Part shown: positions 1 to 8,420 of the stretch, piece by piece
How the letters are laid out: the number at the start of each line of letters is the position of its first letter
Position numbering within the stretch: the first letter of the stretch is position 1
Assembly (NCBI RefSeq): GCF_003957255.1
Contig: NZ_QDIE01000013.1
Span: 1 to 55,878 of the forward strand
Reading direction: 5' to 3'
Origin: Actinotignum sanguinis
GTDB taxonomy: Bacteria; Actinomycetota; Actinomycetes; Actinomycetales; Actinomycetaceae
DNA length: 55,878 bases
The notes under the pieces: model-generated
The model's input: only the letters and a program-made list of their open reading frames with translations
Told to the model about the DNA's origin: nothing
Databases searched by the model: none
Program-made: the position numbers and the translations under genes

Positions 1-1503
1 CTCACCGATCCGGAACGCGACCAGGTCAAGGATAAGGTCAAGAAGGCCAACCCGGATCTGCCGGAGAACACCGAAGTGACTGTCGGCAAGGACGGAACCG
101 TAACCGTCACCTTCCCCGACGGCTCCGAAACCCAAATCCCGGCCGACAAGACCGTCCGCAAGCTCAAGGACAACGAGAAGACCAAGATCAACGACCCCGA
201 GGTAACCGGCGTTGTTGATGTCAACAAGCTCACCGATCCCGAACGTGAACAGGTTAAGAAGGCCGTCGAAAAGAAGAACCCGGATCTTCCGACGGGCACC
301 ACGATCACCGTTTCCGAAAACGGAACCGTGACCGTGACCTTCCCGGACAAGTCCACGACCACGATCACTCCCGACAAGACCGTCCGCAAGCTCAAGGACA
401 ACGAGAAGACCAAGATCAACGACCCCGAGGTAACCGGTGTTGTGGATCCGAACAAGCTCACCGATCCGGAACGCGACCAGGTCAAGGATAAGGTCAAGAA
501 GGCCAACCCGGATCTGCCGGAGAACACCGAAGTGACTGTCGGCAAGGACGGAACCGTAACCGTCACCTTCCCCGACGGCTCCGAAACCCAAATCCCGGCC
601 GACAAGACCGTCCGCAAGCTCAAGGACAACGAGAAGACCAAGATCAACGACCCCGAGGTAACCGGCGTTGTTGATGTCAACAAGCTCACCGATCCCGAAC
701 GTGAACAGGTTAAGAAGGCCGTCGAAAAGAAGAACCCGGATCTTCCGACGGGCACCACGATCACCGTTTCCGAAAACGGAACCGTGACCGTGACCTTCCC
801 GGACAAGTCCACGACCACGATCACTCCCGACAAGACCGTCCGCAAGCTCAAGAACAACGAGAAGATCACTCTCAAGGATCCTGAGGTAACCGGCGTCGTC
901 GAGCCGAACAACCTCACGCCCGAGGAACAGGACCAGGTCAAGGACAAGGTCAAGAAAGCCAACCCCGACCTCCCCGACAACACCCAAGTAACTGTCGGTA
1001 AGGACGGAACCGTAACCGTCACCTTCCCCGACGGCTCCGAAACCCAAATCCCAGCCGACAAGACCGTCCGCAAGCTCAAGGACAACGAGAAGACCAAGAT
1101 CAACGACCCCGAAATCACCGGCGTCGTCGATCCCAACAACCTCACGCCCGAGGAACAGGAGCAGGTCAAGGACAAGGTCAAGAAAGCCAACCCCGACCTC
1201 CCCGACAACACCCAAGTGACTGTCGGTAAGGACGGAACCGTAACCGTCACCTTCCCCGACGGCTCCGAAACCCAAATCCCAGCCGAGAAGACTGTCAAGC
1301 TTCTCGTCCCGGCCGATAACGGCAACAACGGAAATGCTGATAAGGGCGATAAGGGTAACAAGCCGGATGCCTCCAAGCCCACCAAGATCAAGAAGGTCAA
1401 GAAGCTGCAGCACACCGGTGCTGATGCGACACTTGGGCTCTTGGCCGCGGCCGCTGCGGTGGCTGCCGGTGGGGCCCTGGTCGCTGGGCGTCGTCGTCGC
1501 TAA
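1..1503 (+). CDS. Rib/alpha-like repeat cell-wall surface protein, C-terminal part (5' end outside window)
   Basis: The reading frame is open from base 1, so the N-terminus and signal peptide lie upstream of the window. The visible part consists of 76-residue units that alternate between two types, one with a TVTVTFPDGSETQIPADKTV strand pattern and one with TVTVTFPDKSTTTITPDKTV. Each unit ends near DPEVTGVVD, as in Rib/long-Rib surface domains. Two-unit blocks are 456 bp long, and bases 1-396 appear identical to 457-852. After a Gly/Asn/Asp/Lys linker comes a sorting signal: the pentapeptide LQHTG, a hydrophobic helix of about 20 residues and RRRR. LQHTG replaces LPXTG, so the sortase is probably not a standard class A enzyme. 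Role inferred: a long, wall-anchored stalk or adhesin. Confidence 0.85.
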   Translation, partial: LTDPERDQVKDKVKKANPDLPENTEVTVGKDGTVTVTFPDGSETQIPADKTVRKLKDNEKTKINDPEVTGVVDVNKLTDPEREQVKKAVEKKNPDLPTGTTITVSENGTVTVTFPDKSTTTITPDKTVRKLKDNEKTKINDPEVTGVVDPNKLTDPERDQVKDKVKKANPDLPENTEVTVGKDGTVTVTFPDGSETQIPADKTVRKLKDNEKTKINDPEVTGVVDVNKLTDPEREQVKKAVEKKNPDLPTGTTITVSENGTVTVTFPDKSTTTITPDKTVRKLKNNEKITLKDPEVTGVVEPNNLTPEEQDQVKDKVKKANPDLPDNTQVTVGKDGTVTVTFPDGSETQIPADKTVRKLKDNEKTKINDPEITGVVDPNNLTPEEQEQVKDKVKKANPDLPDNTQVTVGKDGTVTVTFPDGSETQIPAEKTVKLLVPADNGNNGNADKGDKGNKPDASKPTKIKKVKKLQHTGADATLGLLAAAAAVAAGGALVAGRRRR

Positions 1504-1548
1504 AAAGTTTCACGAACGTGATCGTGTGATTACGTAGAAACGAAAACT

Positions 1549-1596
1549 AACGCTCCCCGGGATCGGCTGAAATTTCAGCCTTTCCCGGGGAGCGTT
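1549..1596 (+). terminator. Hairpin terminator after the Rib-repeat gene
   Basis: Arms AACGCTCCCCGGGA (1549-1562) and TCCCGGGGAGCGTT (1583-1596) are perfectly complementary. They enclose a second inverted repeat, GGCTGAAATTTCAGCC (1565-1580). The stem lies 46 bases after the stop codon and is followed by only a short T-rich sequence. Confidence 0.8.
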
Positions 1597-1657
1597 GTAT
1601 TCACAGCCACATCCGCACCCGCATCAGTAAAATATCTCACGAGGAGTTTTCGCTACC

Positions 1658-2050
1658 ATGCACACCGCAGCCCGCTACGGATCGCTCGCAAGTTCTTTCG
1701 TTTTACTCACGCTATGCCTCGGCACCCTAGCTCTCAACCTGACGGACACCTGGCACTTCACACCCGGAACCGCCACGCCCGCGGTTTTTGTTGCGGCCAC
1801 ACTCCTGCTGGCCGCCGCGGGCACCGGCTCCACCTTCGCCCTCGCCGGCAGGACCCGAGCCAGTATCGCCTACGCACTATGCGCGGTAGCGCTCTGCGCG
1901 GGCGTCGTTTCGTTGTGGCTCGCGAGCGGCCCCGAAACACTTAACCTCATCGGCGCCGCAGCCTGGATAGTCGGCTCCCTGGGCGTCTGCGCTTCAGCAC
2001 TCCGCGCCTGCCGCTCCACTCGGCCCGGGGCCTGTGCACCGCGGGCGTAG
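1658..2050 (+). CDS. Small integral membrane protein of unknown function
   Basis: 130 residues with four hydrophobic segments (about residues 9-27, 40-62, 69-88 and 97-115), short loops and an Arg/Cys-rich tail. A GAGGAG ribosome-binding site sits 9 bases before the ATG. I recognise no family motif. It precedes the HTH/ClpN-like pair by about 45 bases, but a promoter of its own lies in front of that pair, so it is probably a separate unit. The ORF is intact, and the helix layout and ribosome-binding site make it likely to be a real gene. The function is unknown. Confidence 0.65.
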   Translation: MHTAARYGSLASSFVLLTLCLGTLALNLTDTWHFTPGTATPAVFVAATLLLAAAGTGSTFALAGRTRASIAYALCAVALCAGVVSLWLASGPETLNLIGAAAWIVGSLGVCASALRACRSTRPGACAPRA

Positions 2051-2056
2051 TGTCCC

Positions 2057-2091
2057 TTGCCCCACACATTAGCGTCAGCATATACTGACGC
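2057..2091 (+). promoter_or_regulatory. Promoter with a palindromic operator over the -10 box
   Basis: TTGCCC (2057-2062) and TATACT (2081-2086) are spaced 18 bases apart as -35 and -10 elements. The -10 lies inside a perfect inverted repeat, GCGTCAG (2072-2078), six bases, CTGACGC (2085-2091). Transcription would start near 2093, next to the GTG at 2096, which predicts a nearly leaderless message. The most obvious ligand is the HTH protein encoded immediately downstream (autorepression, inferred). Confidence 0.6.
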
Positions 2092-2095
2092 CGCG

Positions 2096-2362
2096 GTGGT
2101 TGAGTCTCAGCAAAGCGTACGGCCGCAGGCGGGTGATTCCGCAGCAGTTTCCCCAGCCGATCCTGCCGTGATAGCGGAAAAGCTGCGCGCGGCCCACGCC
2201 ATGCGGGTGGAGGCTGATCGCATCACGAAATACTACGTCGAGGAAGCGGTGCGCGCGGGCATGTCCTGGAGCGATATTGGCCGTTGCCTCGGGGTAACCA
2301 AACAATCAGCCCGTCGCAAATACGCGGCGGGGCTGCCGCGCGACCTAAGGAACCCGTCATGA
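2096..2362 (+). CDS. Small helix-turn-helix DNA-binding protein
   Basis: 88 residues from the GTG at 2096. An in-frame TTG at 2057 would place the promoter and operator inside the gene, so the GTG is preferred, although it has no ribosome-binding site (leaderless start inferred). The C-terminal half carries a sigma-70 region 4/MerR-like HTH: residues reading AGMSWSDIGRCLGVTKQSAR, followed by a basic RRKY segment. The stop codon overlaps the ATG of the ClpN-like gene (ATGA), so the two are translationally coupled. Small HTH proteins paired with ClpN-domain proteins recur in actinobacteria. Here the HTH protein probably represses its own promoter through the palindrome at 2072-2091. Confidence 0.7.
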   Translation: MVESQQSVRPQAGDSAAVSPADPAVIAEKLRAAHAMRVEADRITKYYVEEAVRAGMSWSDIGRCLGVTKQSARRKYAAGLPRDLRNPS

Positions 2363-3234
2363 AACTCCCCGCCGCCGCTGCCCTGCAGCTCATCCAAAAC
2401 TCCGCTTTCGAAGCGCGCCGTGCCTGGCGTGAGGAAATCACCCTCGTTGATGCTTTCCTCGCCTTGCTCGCCAGTGGTGGCAGCGCCAGCCGCGTCTGCG
2501 CCCGTGCCGGCCTCACCCTGCGCGCCGCGCGTGAACACGCTAGTCAGCTCCACGCGCAGCGCCTCGAAGAATTTGGGTTACCGCCCGTGCAGTTACGTGA
2601 ACGCACCCGAACTGAGATTTTCGACGACGCCGCAGAGCTCGCCCCACCCGCGGACCTACAGAAATTCCTCAGTGGAAAATTCCCGGGCAATGATTATCAC
2701 TGTGGGGTGGCCGTCCGCTTGCTTCGCGATGAAGCATCGTGCCGCGAGATTGTGGAACGCGCTGGAATTAACCTTGAGCAACTCATTGCCGCGCTTGATG
2801 CAGCCGAACCTCTAGCCCAGCCCCACCGCGTGAGCGGCACACAACGGCTGCGGATCTACCTGCCAACCAGCGCCCGCAAAGTACGCGAATACGCCGCTTC
2901 CCTGGAATTCGCCGCATCCAATTTTGCTGATGTGTCCCACGATGGATCTGACTGGGTGCTCCGCTACGCGGGCGCGGAAGGACAGCCTACCGTCTGGGAA
3001 TATTCCGGAACGCAGAAACCTCCCAAGCAACAGTCCCGCCGCTTCGCTCTGCTCGCAGAAAATGATCCGGAAGCAGCATCAAGTGCTACCGGTGAAGGCT
3101 GCTTCGTCACCCTGACAGAGAGTTTCGGGCAGCGCGGCTTTCTTTCCCGAATCCTCTTTCGGATGTTCCTCGGCACGATGATTCTTACAAACCAAGCTAA
3201 TTACCTAGCAGATCGAGTGGCACGCTCCGAGTAA
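2359..3234 (+). CDS. Clp N-terminal-domain-like protein
   Basis: 291 residues, starting at the ATG that overlaps the preceding stop codon, with AAGG eight bases upstream. The first ~75 residues (ALQLIQNSAFEARRAW, then ITLVDAFLALLASGGSASRV) resemble one copy of the Clp amino-terminal repeat that binds substrates in ClpA/ClpC. A second, similar segment follows near residues 95-150. The rest of the protein has no recognisable domain, and there is no Walker A motif, so it is not a Clp ATPase. It may act as an adaptor or decoy for ClpC, or may sense damaged protein. It ends 22 bases before the convergent trpG gene. Confidence 0.6.
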   Translation: MKLPAAAALQLIQNSAFEARRAWREEITLVDAFLALLASGGSASRVCARAGLTLRAAREHASQLHAQRLEEFGLPPVQLRERTRTEIFDDAAELAPPADLQKFLSGKFPGNDYHCGVAVRLLRDEASCREIVERAGINLEQLIAALDAAEPLAQPHRVSGTQRLRIYLPTSARKVREYAASLEFAASNFADVSHDGSDWVLRYAGAEGQPTVWEYSGTQKPPKQQSRRFALLAENDPEAASSATGEGCFVTLTESFGQRGFLSRILFRMFLGTMILTNQANYLADRVARSE

Positions 3235-3256
3235 CGGGCGGGGTACGACGCCGCAG

Positions 3257-3832
3257 CTACCGACACCGCGCGAGGAAATTCGCCATGATTGTGCGCCCGC
3301 AGGGGGTGAGGATCGATTCGGGATGGAATTGCACCCCGAATACCGGGAAGCGGCGGTGCTCCACCGCCATGACTTCCCCGTCCCCCACACAGCGCGCGGT
3401 TACGGCCAGGTCATTACCGAGGGTATCGTCCTTGACGGCAAGGGAATGGTAGCGGGCCACCATTTCTTTCTCCTCGCACCCCGCAAAAAGCGTGCTGGAC
3501 GTATCCATGCGCGCCGGCCGGGCGATGCCGTGCACCACTTCCGCGGCGTAGGTCACGGTAGCTCCGAAGGCTTCACATATAGCCTGGTGCCCCAGGCACA
3601 CCCCGAGGATGGGGTATTTTCCGGCCAGCTGTTCCACCAGCGGCATGGATACCCCGGCGTCGCGGGGGAAACCCGGGCCGGGGGAAATAATAATTCCGTC
3701 CGGAGCCAGCGCGTCAATCTCCGCCACACTCAGGGCGTCGTTGCGAACCACCTTGACATCCGGGCGGAAAGTTCCGACCAGCTGCACCAGGTTGTAGGTG
3801 AATGAATCGTAGTTATCAATGATGAGGATCAT
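3257..3832 (-). CDS. trpG: Anthranilate synthase component II, glutamine amidotransferase
   Basis: 191 residues. It releases ammonia from glutamine for TrpE in the first step of tryptophan synthesis from chorismate. Class I GATase features are all present: IIDNYDSFTYNL at the N-terminus, the oxyanion segment SPGPG, the nucleophile Cys79 in GVCLGHQ, and the His-Glu pair in FHPESIL. The start at 3832 is chosen over an ATG six bases upstream because GGAGG then sits seven bases before the codon; this ATG overlaps the TrpE stop (TAATG). Such sequences can also serve p-aminobenzoate synthesis (PabA), and a shared amphibolic role is possible. Confidence 0.9.
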   Translation of the reverse strand: MILIIDNYDSFTYNLVQLVGTFRPDVKVVRNDALSVAEIDALAPDGIIISPGPGFPRDAGVSMPLVEQLAGKYPILGVCLGHQAICEAFGATVTYAAEVVHGIARPARMDTSSTLFAGCEEKEMVARYHSLAVKDDTLGNDLAVTARCVGDGEVMAVEHRRFPVFGVQFHPESILTPCGRTIMANFLARCR

Positions 3833-5295
3833 TAGCATTCCTCCAGCTGGGCGGCGTCGTGCAAAGCTTCCAAAACGGCCGCGGCCTTATTGAGTGTTTC
3901 TTGGTATTCGGTGGCAGCTACGGAATCCTGGACGATGCCCGCGCCGCTACGCGCGTAAACCGTGTTCCCGATTTTGTAGGCGATGCGGATACCGATGCAG
4001 GTATCGAGGTTCCCGGAAAAATCGAGGTAGCCGATGGCCCCGCCATAAATACCGCGTTTATTTCCTTCGAGGTCGTTAATGAGCTGGCAGGCGCGAATCT
4101 TCGGTGCCCCGCTCAGGGTGCCGGCCGGGAGAATTGAGGCGACGGCGTCGAGGGCATCGAACTCCGGGCGGATTTTCCCGCTCACCGTGGAACCAATATG
4201 CATCACGTGAGAGAAACGCACCACGTCATGGAAGCGATCCACATTGACAGTGCCAAATTGTGCCAGGCGCCCGATATCGTTACGCCCCAAATCCACGAGC
4301 ATATTGTGTTCGGCTAATTCTTTCGGATCCGCCAGCAATTCCTCTTCCAAGCGGGCATCCTCCGCGGGGGTGGCCCCGCGCGGGCGGGTACCGGCCAGCG
4401 GGAAGGTGAAGAGGGTGCCGTCCTCCAATTTCACCAGGGTTTCCGGGGAGGCCCCCGCCACCTCAATATTGTGCCCGCTGAAATAGAACATATACGGAGA
4501 AGGATTAATAGTGCGCAGCACCCGGTAGGTATCAATAAGGGAACCGGTGAATTCCGCGCGCAAACAATTGGAGAGCACGATCTGGAAAATATCACCCTCG
4601 TGAATATAGTGCTTGGCGCGTTCCACCATCGCCACAAACTCCGCCTCGTTAAGCACGGGAGTGATCGGCCCGGTCAGCTGCCCGGACGTATCGGCCACCG
4701 GCTCACCGTGCAGAAGCAGCTGGGCCAAGTCACGTAATTCTTCAGTAGCGCGCGGGTAGTCTTCCTCGAGGTTATCGAGCCCCACCACTTTGATTAATAT
4801 GATTTTTTGGCGGAAGTTATCGAACGCAATAACGGTGTCGAAAAGCATGAGATCGACATCATTAAAACCCTCGTCGTTAGGGGCATCGAGCCGCAGGGTC
4901 GGTTCGGCATATTTCACGTAGTCATAAGAAAAATATCCCACGAGTCCACCGGCGAAAGGCGGCATCCCCGGGATTTTCGGGCTGCGGTAGCGGGCGAGAA
5001 CCTCACGGATCGCATCCGACGGGGAATCATACACAGCTGGTTGATCATTAATCCGCACCTGCCCATCCACGCAGGTAATTTCGAGTTTCGGGTCATAGCC
5101 GAGGAACGTGTAGCGCCCCCATGTTTGATCCTGGCCTGCCGATTCGAGCATATAGACGTGATCGGAAACGTTTTTGAGGATCTTCAGGGCGGTGACGGGC
5201 GTGAGGGAATCGGAAAGAATTTCGGTGGCGACGGGCGCCGCGCGGTACTCGGATCCGAGAGCGCTCAGTTCAGCGAGGGCAGGGTAAAACTGCAT
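3832..5295 (-). CDS. trpE: Anthranilate synthase component I
   Basis: 487 residues, full length. It converts chorismate plus ammonia to anthranilate. The N-terminal lobe has the MLESAGQDQTWGRYTFLG region that forms the tryptophan feedback site. The C-terminal chorismate-binding half has GDIFQIVLS, the NPSPYMFY and ASPETLVK segments, RPRG, the HNMLVDLGRND motif and SGAPK. The ATG at 5295 is preferred over a GTG at 5316 because AAGGA lies five bases before it. It is translationally coupled to trpG. No other trp genes follow, so the rest of the pathway must be elsewhere. A leader peptide with two Trp codons lies 86 bases upstream, suggesting attenuation. Confidence 0.93.
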   Translation of the reverse strand: MQFYPALAELSALGSEYRAAPVATEILSDSLTPVTALKILKNVSDHVYMLESAGQDQTWGRYTFLGYDPKLEITCVDGQVRINDQPAVYDSPSDAIREVLARYRSPKIPGMPPFAGGLVGYFSYDYVKYAEPTLRLDAPNDEGFNDVDLMLFDTVIAFDNFRQKIILIKVVGLDNLEEDYPRATEELRDLAQLLLHGEPVADTSGQLTGPITPVLNEAEFVAMVERAKHYIHEGDIFQIVLSNCLRAEFTGSLIDTYRVLRTINPSPYMFYFSGHNIEVAGASPETLVKLEDGTLFTFPLAGTRPRGATPAEDARLEEELLADPKELAEHNMLVDLGRNDIGRLAQFGTVNVDRFHDVVRFSHVMHIGSTVSGKIRPEFDALDAVASILPAGTLSGAPKIRACQLINDLEGNKRGIYGGAIGYLDFSGNLDTCIGIRIAYKIGNTVYARSGAGIVQDSVAATEYQETLNKAAAVLEALHDAAQLEEC

Positions 5296-5380
5296 AATTA
5301 TCCTTTGTGATAACACTGCGGGTGGTCGTGAATTCTGGGGTCACGTCAGGCACGGTGCGCTAACGTGCGGGGAAGAAAAA

Positions 5381-5443
5381 TTAGGCGCGCCATCGACGCC
5401 AGCCGGCGCCCAGCGCCGCAAGCTTTGCACAACCCGTATCCAT
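5381..5443 (-). CDS. Candidate trp leader peptide (trpL-like)
   Basis: A 20-codon ORF, reading MDTGCAKLAALGAGWRRWRA, lies between the ECF ATPase stop and trpE. Two of its 20 codons are Trp (TGG), separated by two Arg codons shortly before the stop. That is the arrangement of actinobacterial trp leader peptides. It starts five bases after the ECF ATPase stop codon, so it could be translated by reinitiation. The downstream RNA can form alternative stems (CACGT with ACGTG; GCAC with GTGC near 5345-5370), but I see no classical U-tract terminator. The mechanism could be transcriptional or could act on trpE translation. Confidence 0.55.
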   Translation of the reverse strand: MDTGCAKLAALGAGWRRWRA

Positions 5444-5448
5444 ACCCG

Positions 5449-6981
5449 TCACTTTAGCAGGCCGAATAGCTCCGCGCGCTGCGTTCCACTTTCCGGATCG
5501 CGCGGTTCAAGATGCAGCTCGTTATCGGCCACTTCGTTAATGAACTCCGGATCGTGGCTGATCACCAGCACCGTGGCTCCGCGCGCTGCAAGCGCGCGGA
5601 TGTGAGTGGAGATGGAGCGGAGGTGCCGATAATCCACCCCGGATGTCGGTTCGTCAAAGACATAAAAGTCGGCATGGGCGACCGTAGCATTGGCGACGAC
5701 GAGGCGCTGCTTCTGGCCGCCCGATAACGTCGCCGGATGCCGATCCACCACCTCGCCTAATCCGAGGTCGGCCAAGACCTGCTCGATGCGTTCTTCACTC
5801 ACCCCAGAATTCCCCAGCGCCACTTCCCCGCGCACGGTTTCCGCGAAAAGCTGGCGGGTCACATCCTGCATCACCAAACTGGAATGGCGGAGCCGCTCAC
5901 GCCCCCGGCATACTTTCCCGCCGAAAGAAATTCGCGCGCCCGATTCCGGATGGGCCAGGCCGATGAGCACCCGCGCCAGGGTAGTTTTCCCGGCCCCGTT
6001 AGGCCCCGTTAGCGCAGTGACCTGCCCAGCCGGAATCTCCACCCGCTCCAGATTAAGCACCTCGTGGGGGCCGTAAGCAAAGCGCACCGCCTCGGCTACC
6101 ACGCCCGGGGTGCTAGGCGCGCCGGCAGCCGCGCCGGCGTCGTCGCCCTTCTTCCCGGTGGCGGGCACGCGCGCCGCGCATTCGGGGACCCGCAAGGTCC
6201 GCAGGCCCAAGCCAATCCGTTCCGTTTCTTCCATCGCGAAGAAATCCGCGGCCGGGTAACGCCCGGTGATGCGCCCGCCGTGCATGACGACGACGCGATC
6301 AGCCACGCCGCGCAGCGGATACAGGCGATGTTCAGCGATGATTGTGGTCCACCCGCGGCTCTTGAGTGCGCGGACGACCCGGGCGAACTGGCCGACCATC
6401 TCGGGGCTGAGATTGGAGGTTGGTTCGTCGAAAAGGAGGATACGATGCGGGCCTACCAGCGCGGCAGCACTCGCCACCAATTGCAATTCACCGCCGGACA
6501 GCGCGGCGAGACGCCGCGGGAGAAAACGCTCGATATTCCAGGTGGTGGCAGCCTGGGCGATGCGTTCCGCGATAAGATTCGGGGCGTCACCGGCATTTTC
6601 ACCGGCGAAGGCAAGCTCTTCCAACACTTTCGCGGTGAAGAATTGCGCGCGCGGGTTTTGGAAAACGGTGCCGGCCGCGCGCCCGAGTTCCTGAATCGGG
6701 GTGGCGGTGGTGTCATGCCCGGCCAGGCGCACCGTGCCGTGCAACTCGCCGGGGTAAAGCTCCGGGATAAGGCCGTTGAGGAGTTTGAGAATCGTGGATT
6801 TCCCCGAACCCGATGGCCCGGTAATAAGGGTGCAGGAGCCTTCCGGAAAGTCGAGGTCAATATCGCACACCCCGCAGTCAGCGGCGGGAAGTTCGGGATC
6901 GCTCTGGTAGGTGAAAGTAACACCGCGCAGGTAGGTGGCGGCGGCCGCGGTTTCGGGGGCCGGTTTTTCAGGCACGCTCAT
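5449..6981 (-). CDS. ECF transporter energizing ATPase, fused A1-A2
   Basis: 510 residues containing two ABC ATPase domains in tandem, the fused EcfA-EcfA' form. Domain 1 has Walker A GPSGSGKST, signature LSGGELQL and Walker B ILLFDEPTSNLSP. Domain 2 has GPNGAGKTT, LSGGQKQR and YVFDEPTSGVD. The start at 6981 (MSVPEK) is chosen because GGAGGAG lies seven bases upstream and the ATGA overlaps the T-component stop; a longer frame to 7428 would overlap that gene completely. The linker between the domains is Gly/Ala-rich. Hydrolysis would drive substrate release through the T component. The operon is preceded by an iron box, so the substrate may be iron- or haem-related (inference). Confidence 0.9.
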   Translation of the reverse strand: MSVPEKPAPETAAAATYLRGVTFTYQSDPELPAADCGVCDIDLDFPEGSCTLITGPSGSGKSTILKLLNGLIPELYPGELHGTVRLAGHDTTATPIQELGRAAGTVFQNPRAQFFTAKVLEELAFAGENAGDAPNLIAERIAQAATTWNIERFLPRRLAALSGGELQLVASAAALVGPHRILLFDEPTSNLSPEMVGQFARVVRALKSRGWTTIIAEHRLYPLRGVADRVVVMHGGRITGRYPAADFFAMEETERIGLGLRTLRVPECAARVPATGKKGDDAGAAAGAPSTPGVVAEAVRFAYGPHEVLNLERVEIPAGQVTALTGPNGAGKTTLARVLIGLAHPESGARISFGGKVCRGRERLRHSSLVMQDVTRQLFAETVRGEVALGNSGVSEERIEQVLADLGLGEVVDRHPATLSGGQKQRLVVANATVAHADFYVFDEPTSGVDYRHLRSISTHIRALAARGATVLVISHDPEFINEVADNELHLEPRDPESGTQRAELFGLLK

Positions 6982-7838
6982 CGCACTCCTCCCGGGGTGA
7001 AGCTGATATTGACGAGGTAGTAGCGCGCCACGATGAGAGCCGCGATCACCGCCAGCCACAGCGCATCCACCCAGGAGAACCGCAGGCGATGCAGCGAGGT
7101 GGGGCGCGTGCGCGATCCGAGGCCGCGCAGAGTTCCCGCGGCGGTCATATCGTCGGCAATGCGGGCGCAGGAGGAAAGGAGCGGGACCAGGATAAATTCC
7201 AGGTAGCGCAGCGGGTGGAACAGGGCACTCCAGCCCATAGCCAGGCCGCGCAGTGCCATCGCCTCGCGCACCGCTCGGTATTCGGAAACCACGATAGGTA
7301 GGAAACGCAGCAGCACCGTGACCGGAGCGGTGACCGCCACCGGGATATGGAGAGCGCGCAGCGCGGCCACTAGCTCGCCGGGCACCAGAACCGTGAGAGC
7401 ATAGCCGGCCAGGGCCGCCGCCGCGCACAGCTTGAACATCCAGAAGCCCAGGGCCACGAAAAATGCGCCCGGGGCGGACGGCCCGATCAAACTCGGGAGG
7501 AAAATAAGGAAGATCCAGAAAGATTCCACCACGAGGACGCCCAGGGCCAGTTTCACCCGGCCATTGCTGATAAGCGCGAGCGCGGCAACCATCACCACGA
7601 TGACGGCGAGCAAGAAACTGCCGCGCGTCATGACCAGCGCATTGCCTACCAGTACGAGGAGGAGAACAGTGCGCGGGTCTGGCCGCCAGCGCCGGCGCCG
7701 ATCCAGACTCAGAATCGCGCCGGCATCGAGAACCGCGGGCACCCCGGTGCCGGGCAGTGCGGAAACGCCGGTAGCGGAAGCGAGCGGGCCGCGAGCGCGC
7801 GGGCCCGCGGCGTCGTCGTTAAAAACTGTGGAATCCAC
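6978..7838 (-). CDS. ECF transporter transmembrane (T) component
   Basis: 286 residues with about six membrane segments. It has the EcfT cytoplasmic coupling-helix region with an Ala-Arg-Gly-type motif (the ALRGLAMGW segment) and a second motif (TLRGLGSRT) towards the C-terminus, which contact the two ATPase domains. The ~45-residue N-terminal extension before the first helix is Ala/Gly/Pro-rich and may be partly spurious; the RRRRWRPDPRT segment probably marks the membrane entry. It overlaps the ATPase gene by four bases and follows the S component by 15 bases, giving an S-T-A operon. Confidence 0.88.
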   Translation of the reverse strand: MDSTVFNDDAAGPRARGPLASATGVSALPGTGVPAVLDAGAILSLDRRRRWRPDPRTVLLLVLVGNALVMTRGSFLLAVIVVMVAALALISNGRVKLALGVLVVESFWIFLIFLPSLIGPSAPGAFFVALGFWMFKLCAAAALAGYALTVLVPGELVAALRALHIPVAVTAPVTVLLRFLPIVVSEYRAVREAMALRGLAMGWSALFHPLRYLEFILVPLLSSCARIADDMTAAGTLRGLGSRTRPTSLHRLRFSWVDALWLAVIAALIVARYYLVNISFTPGGVR

Positions 7839-7853
7839 CGGAACCTCGCAGCG

Positions 7854-8420
7854 TTAGCGCGCGACGCCGGACGTGCGGAAATGGCGGCGCAGCACCGAAT
7901 CGCCGAAGAAACCGCCGATAATTCCGAGCACGAACACAGCCACGCCCCACGTGGCAATCATCCCTGGGGAAAGGAACCAGCGTAGGCCGTCCGCGTATTC
8001 GGTGCCCATGGAGCCGGCGATGTACTGGTAGTAGCCTTCCGCGTCGGTGAGCACCGGGAACCACGGGGCGACGTACCACAGCGACATCAGTGCGTAGCCG
8101 AGGATCTTGAGGTACCGCTTACCACGCGTGAAGAGGTAATCGCCCAGCATCCCCAGGCCGAAGGTGAGCAGCACGGTTACCCAGGGATGGCCGGTGAGCA
8201 CCATGAGCGCGCCTACGAGCAGCGCCATCAGCCCCAGGGTGCCGAATTTCGGGGCGCGTGCTTTGAAGAGGAAAACGACGACGCCGTTGGCGATAATCCC
8301 GAGCGCGTAGCCCACGAACATCATCGCCGGGTTGATCACGCCCAGCATCCCAAAGCCGAAAAGAACAACGAAATAGATGGCGGTAAAAACGCCAATATTA
8401 ATAAAGTCTTTGGTTTTCAC
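7854..8420 (-). CDS. ECF transporter substrate-binding (S) component, Trep_Strep/MptS-like
   Basis: 188 residues with six hydrophobic helices. It starts MKTKDFINIGVFTAIYFV, the typical opening of the Trep_Strep (MptS) S-component family. The helix containing GYALGIIANGVVVFLF and the loop with a WVTVLLTF stretch fit the S-component fold. It is the first gene of the operon and is preceded by a DtxR-type iron box and promoter. The substrates of this family are mostly unassigned. ECF systems that import haem under iron control are known in staphylococci (Lha), so haem or an iron chelate is a reasonable but untested guess here. Confidence 0.75.
   Translation of the reverse strand: MKTKDFINIGVFTAIYFVVLFGFGMLGVINPAMMFVGYALGIIANGVVVFLFKARAPKFGTLGLMALLVGALMVLTGHPWVTVLLTFGLGMLGDYLFTRGKRYLKILGYALMSLWYVAPWFPVLTDAEGYYQYIAGSMGTEYADGLRWFLSPGMIATWGVAVFVLGIIGGFFGDSVLRRHFRTSGVAR

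Noticed and set aside
5296-5448. T-box or tryptophan riboswitch before trpE
   Set aside because: No T-box motif and no specifier loop were visible; the short Trp-codon frame explains the region better.
6064-7020. 318-codon plus-strand frame over the ECF ATPase
   Set aside because: Antisense to the fused ATPase, whose Walker and signature motifs are intact.
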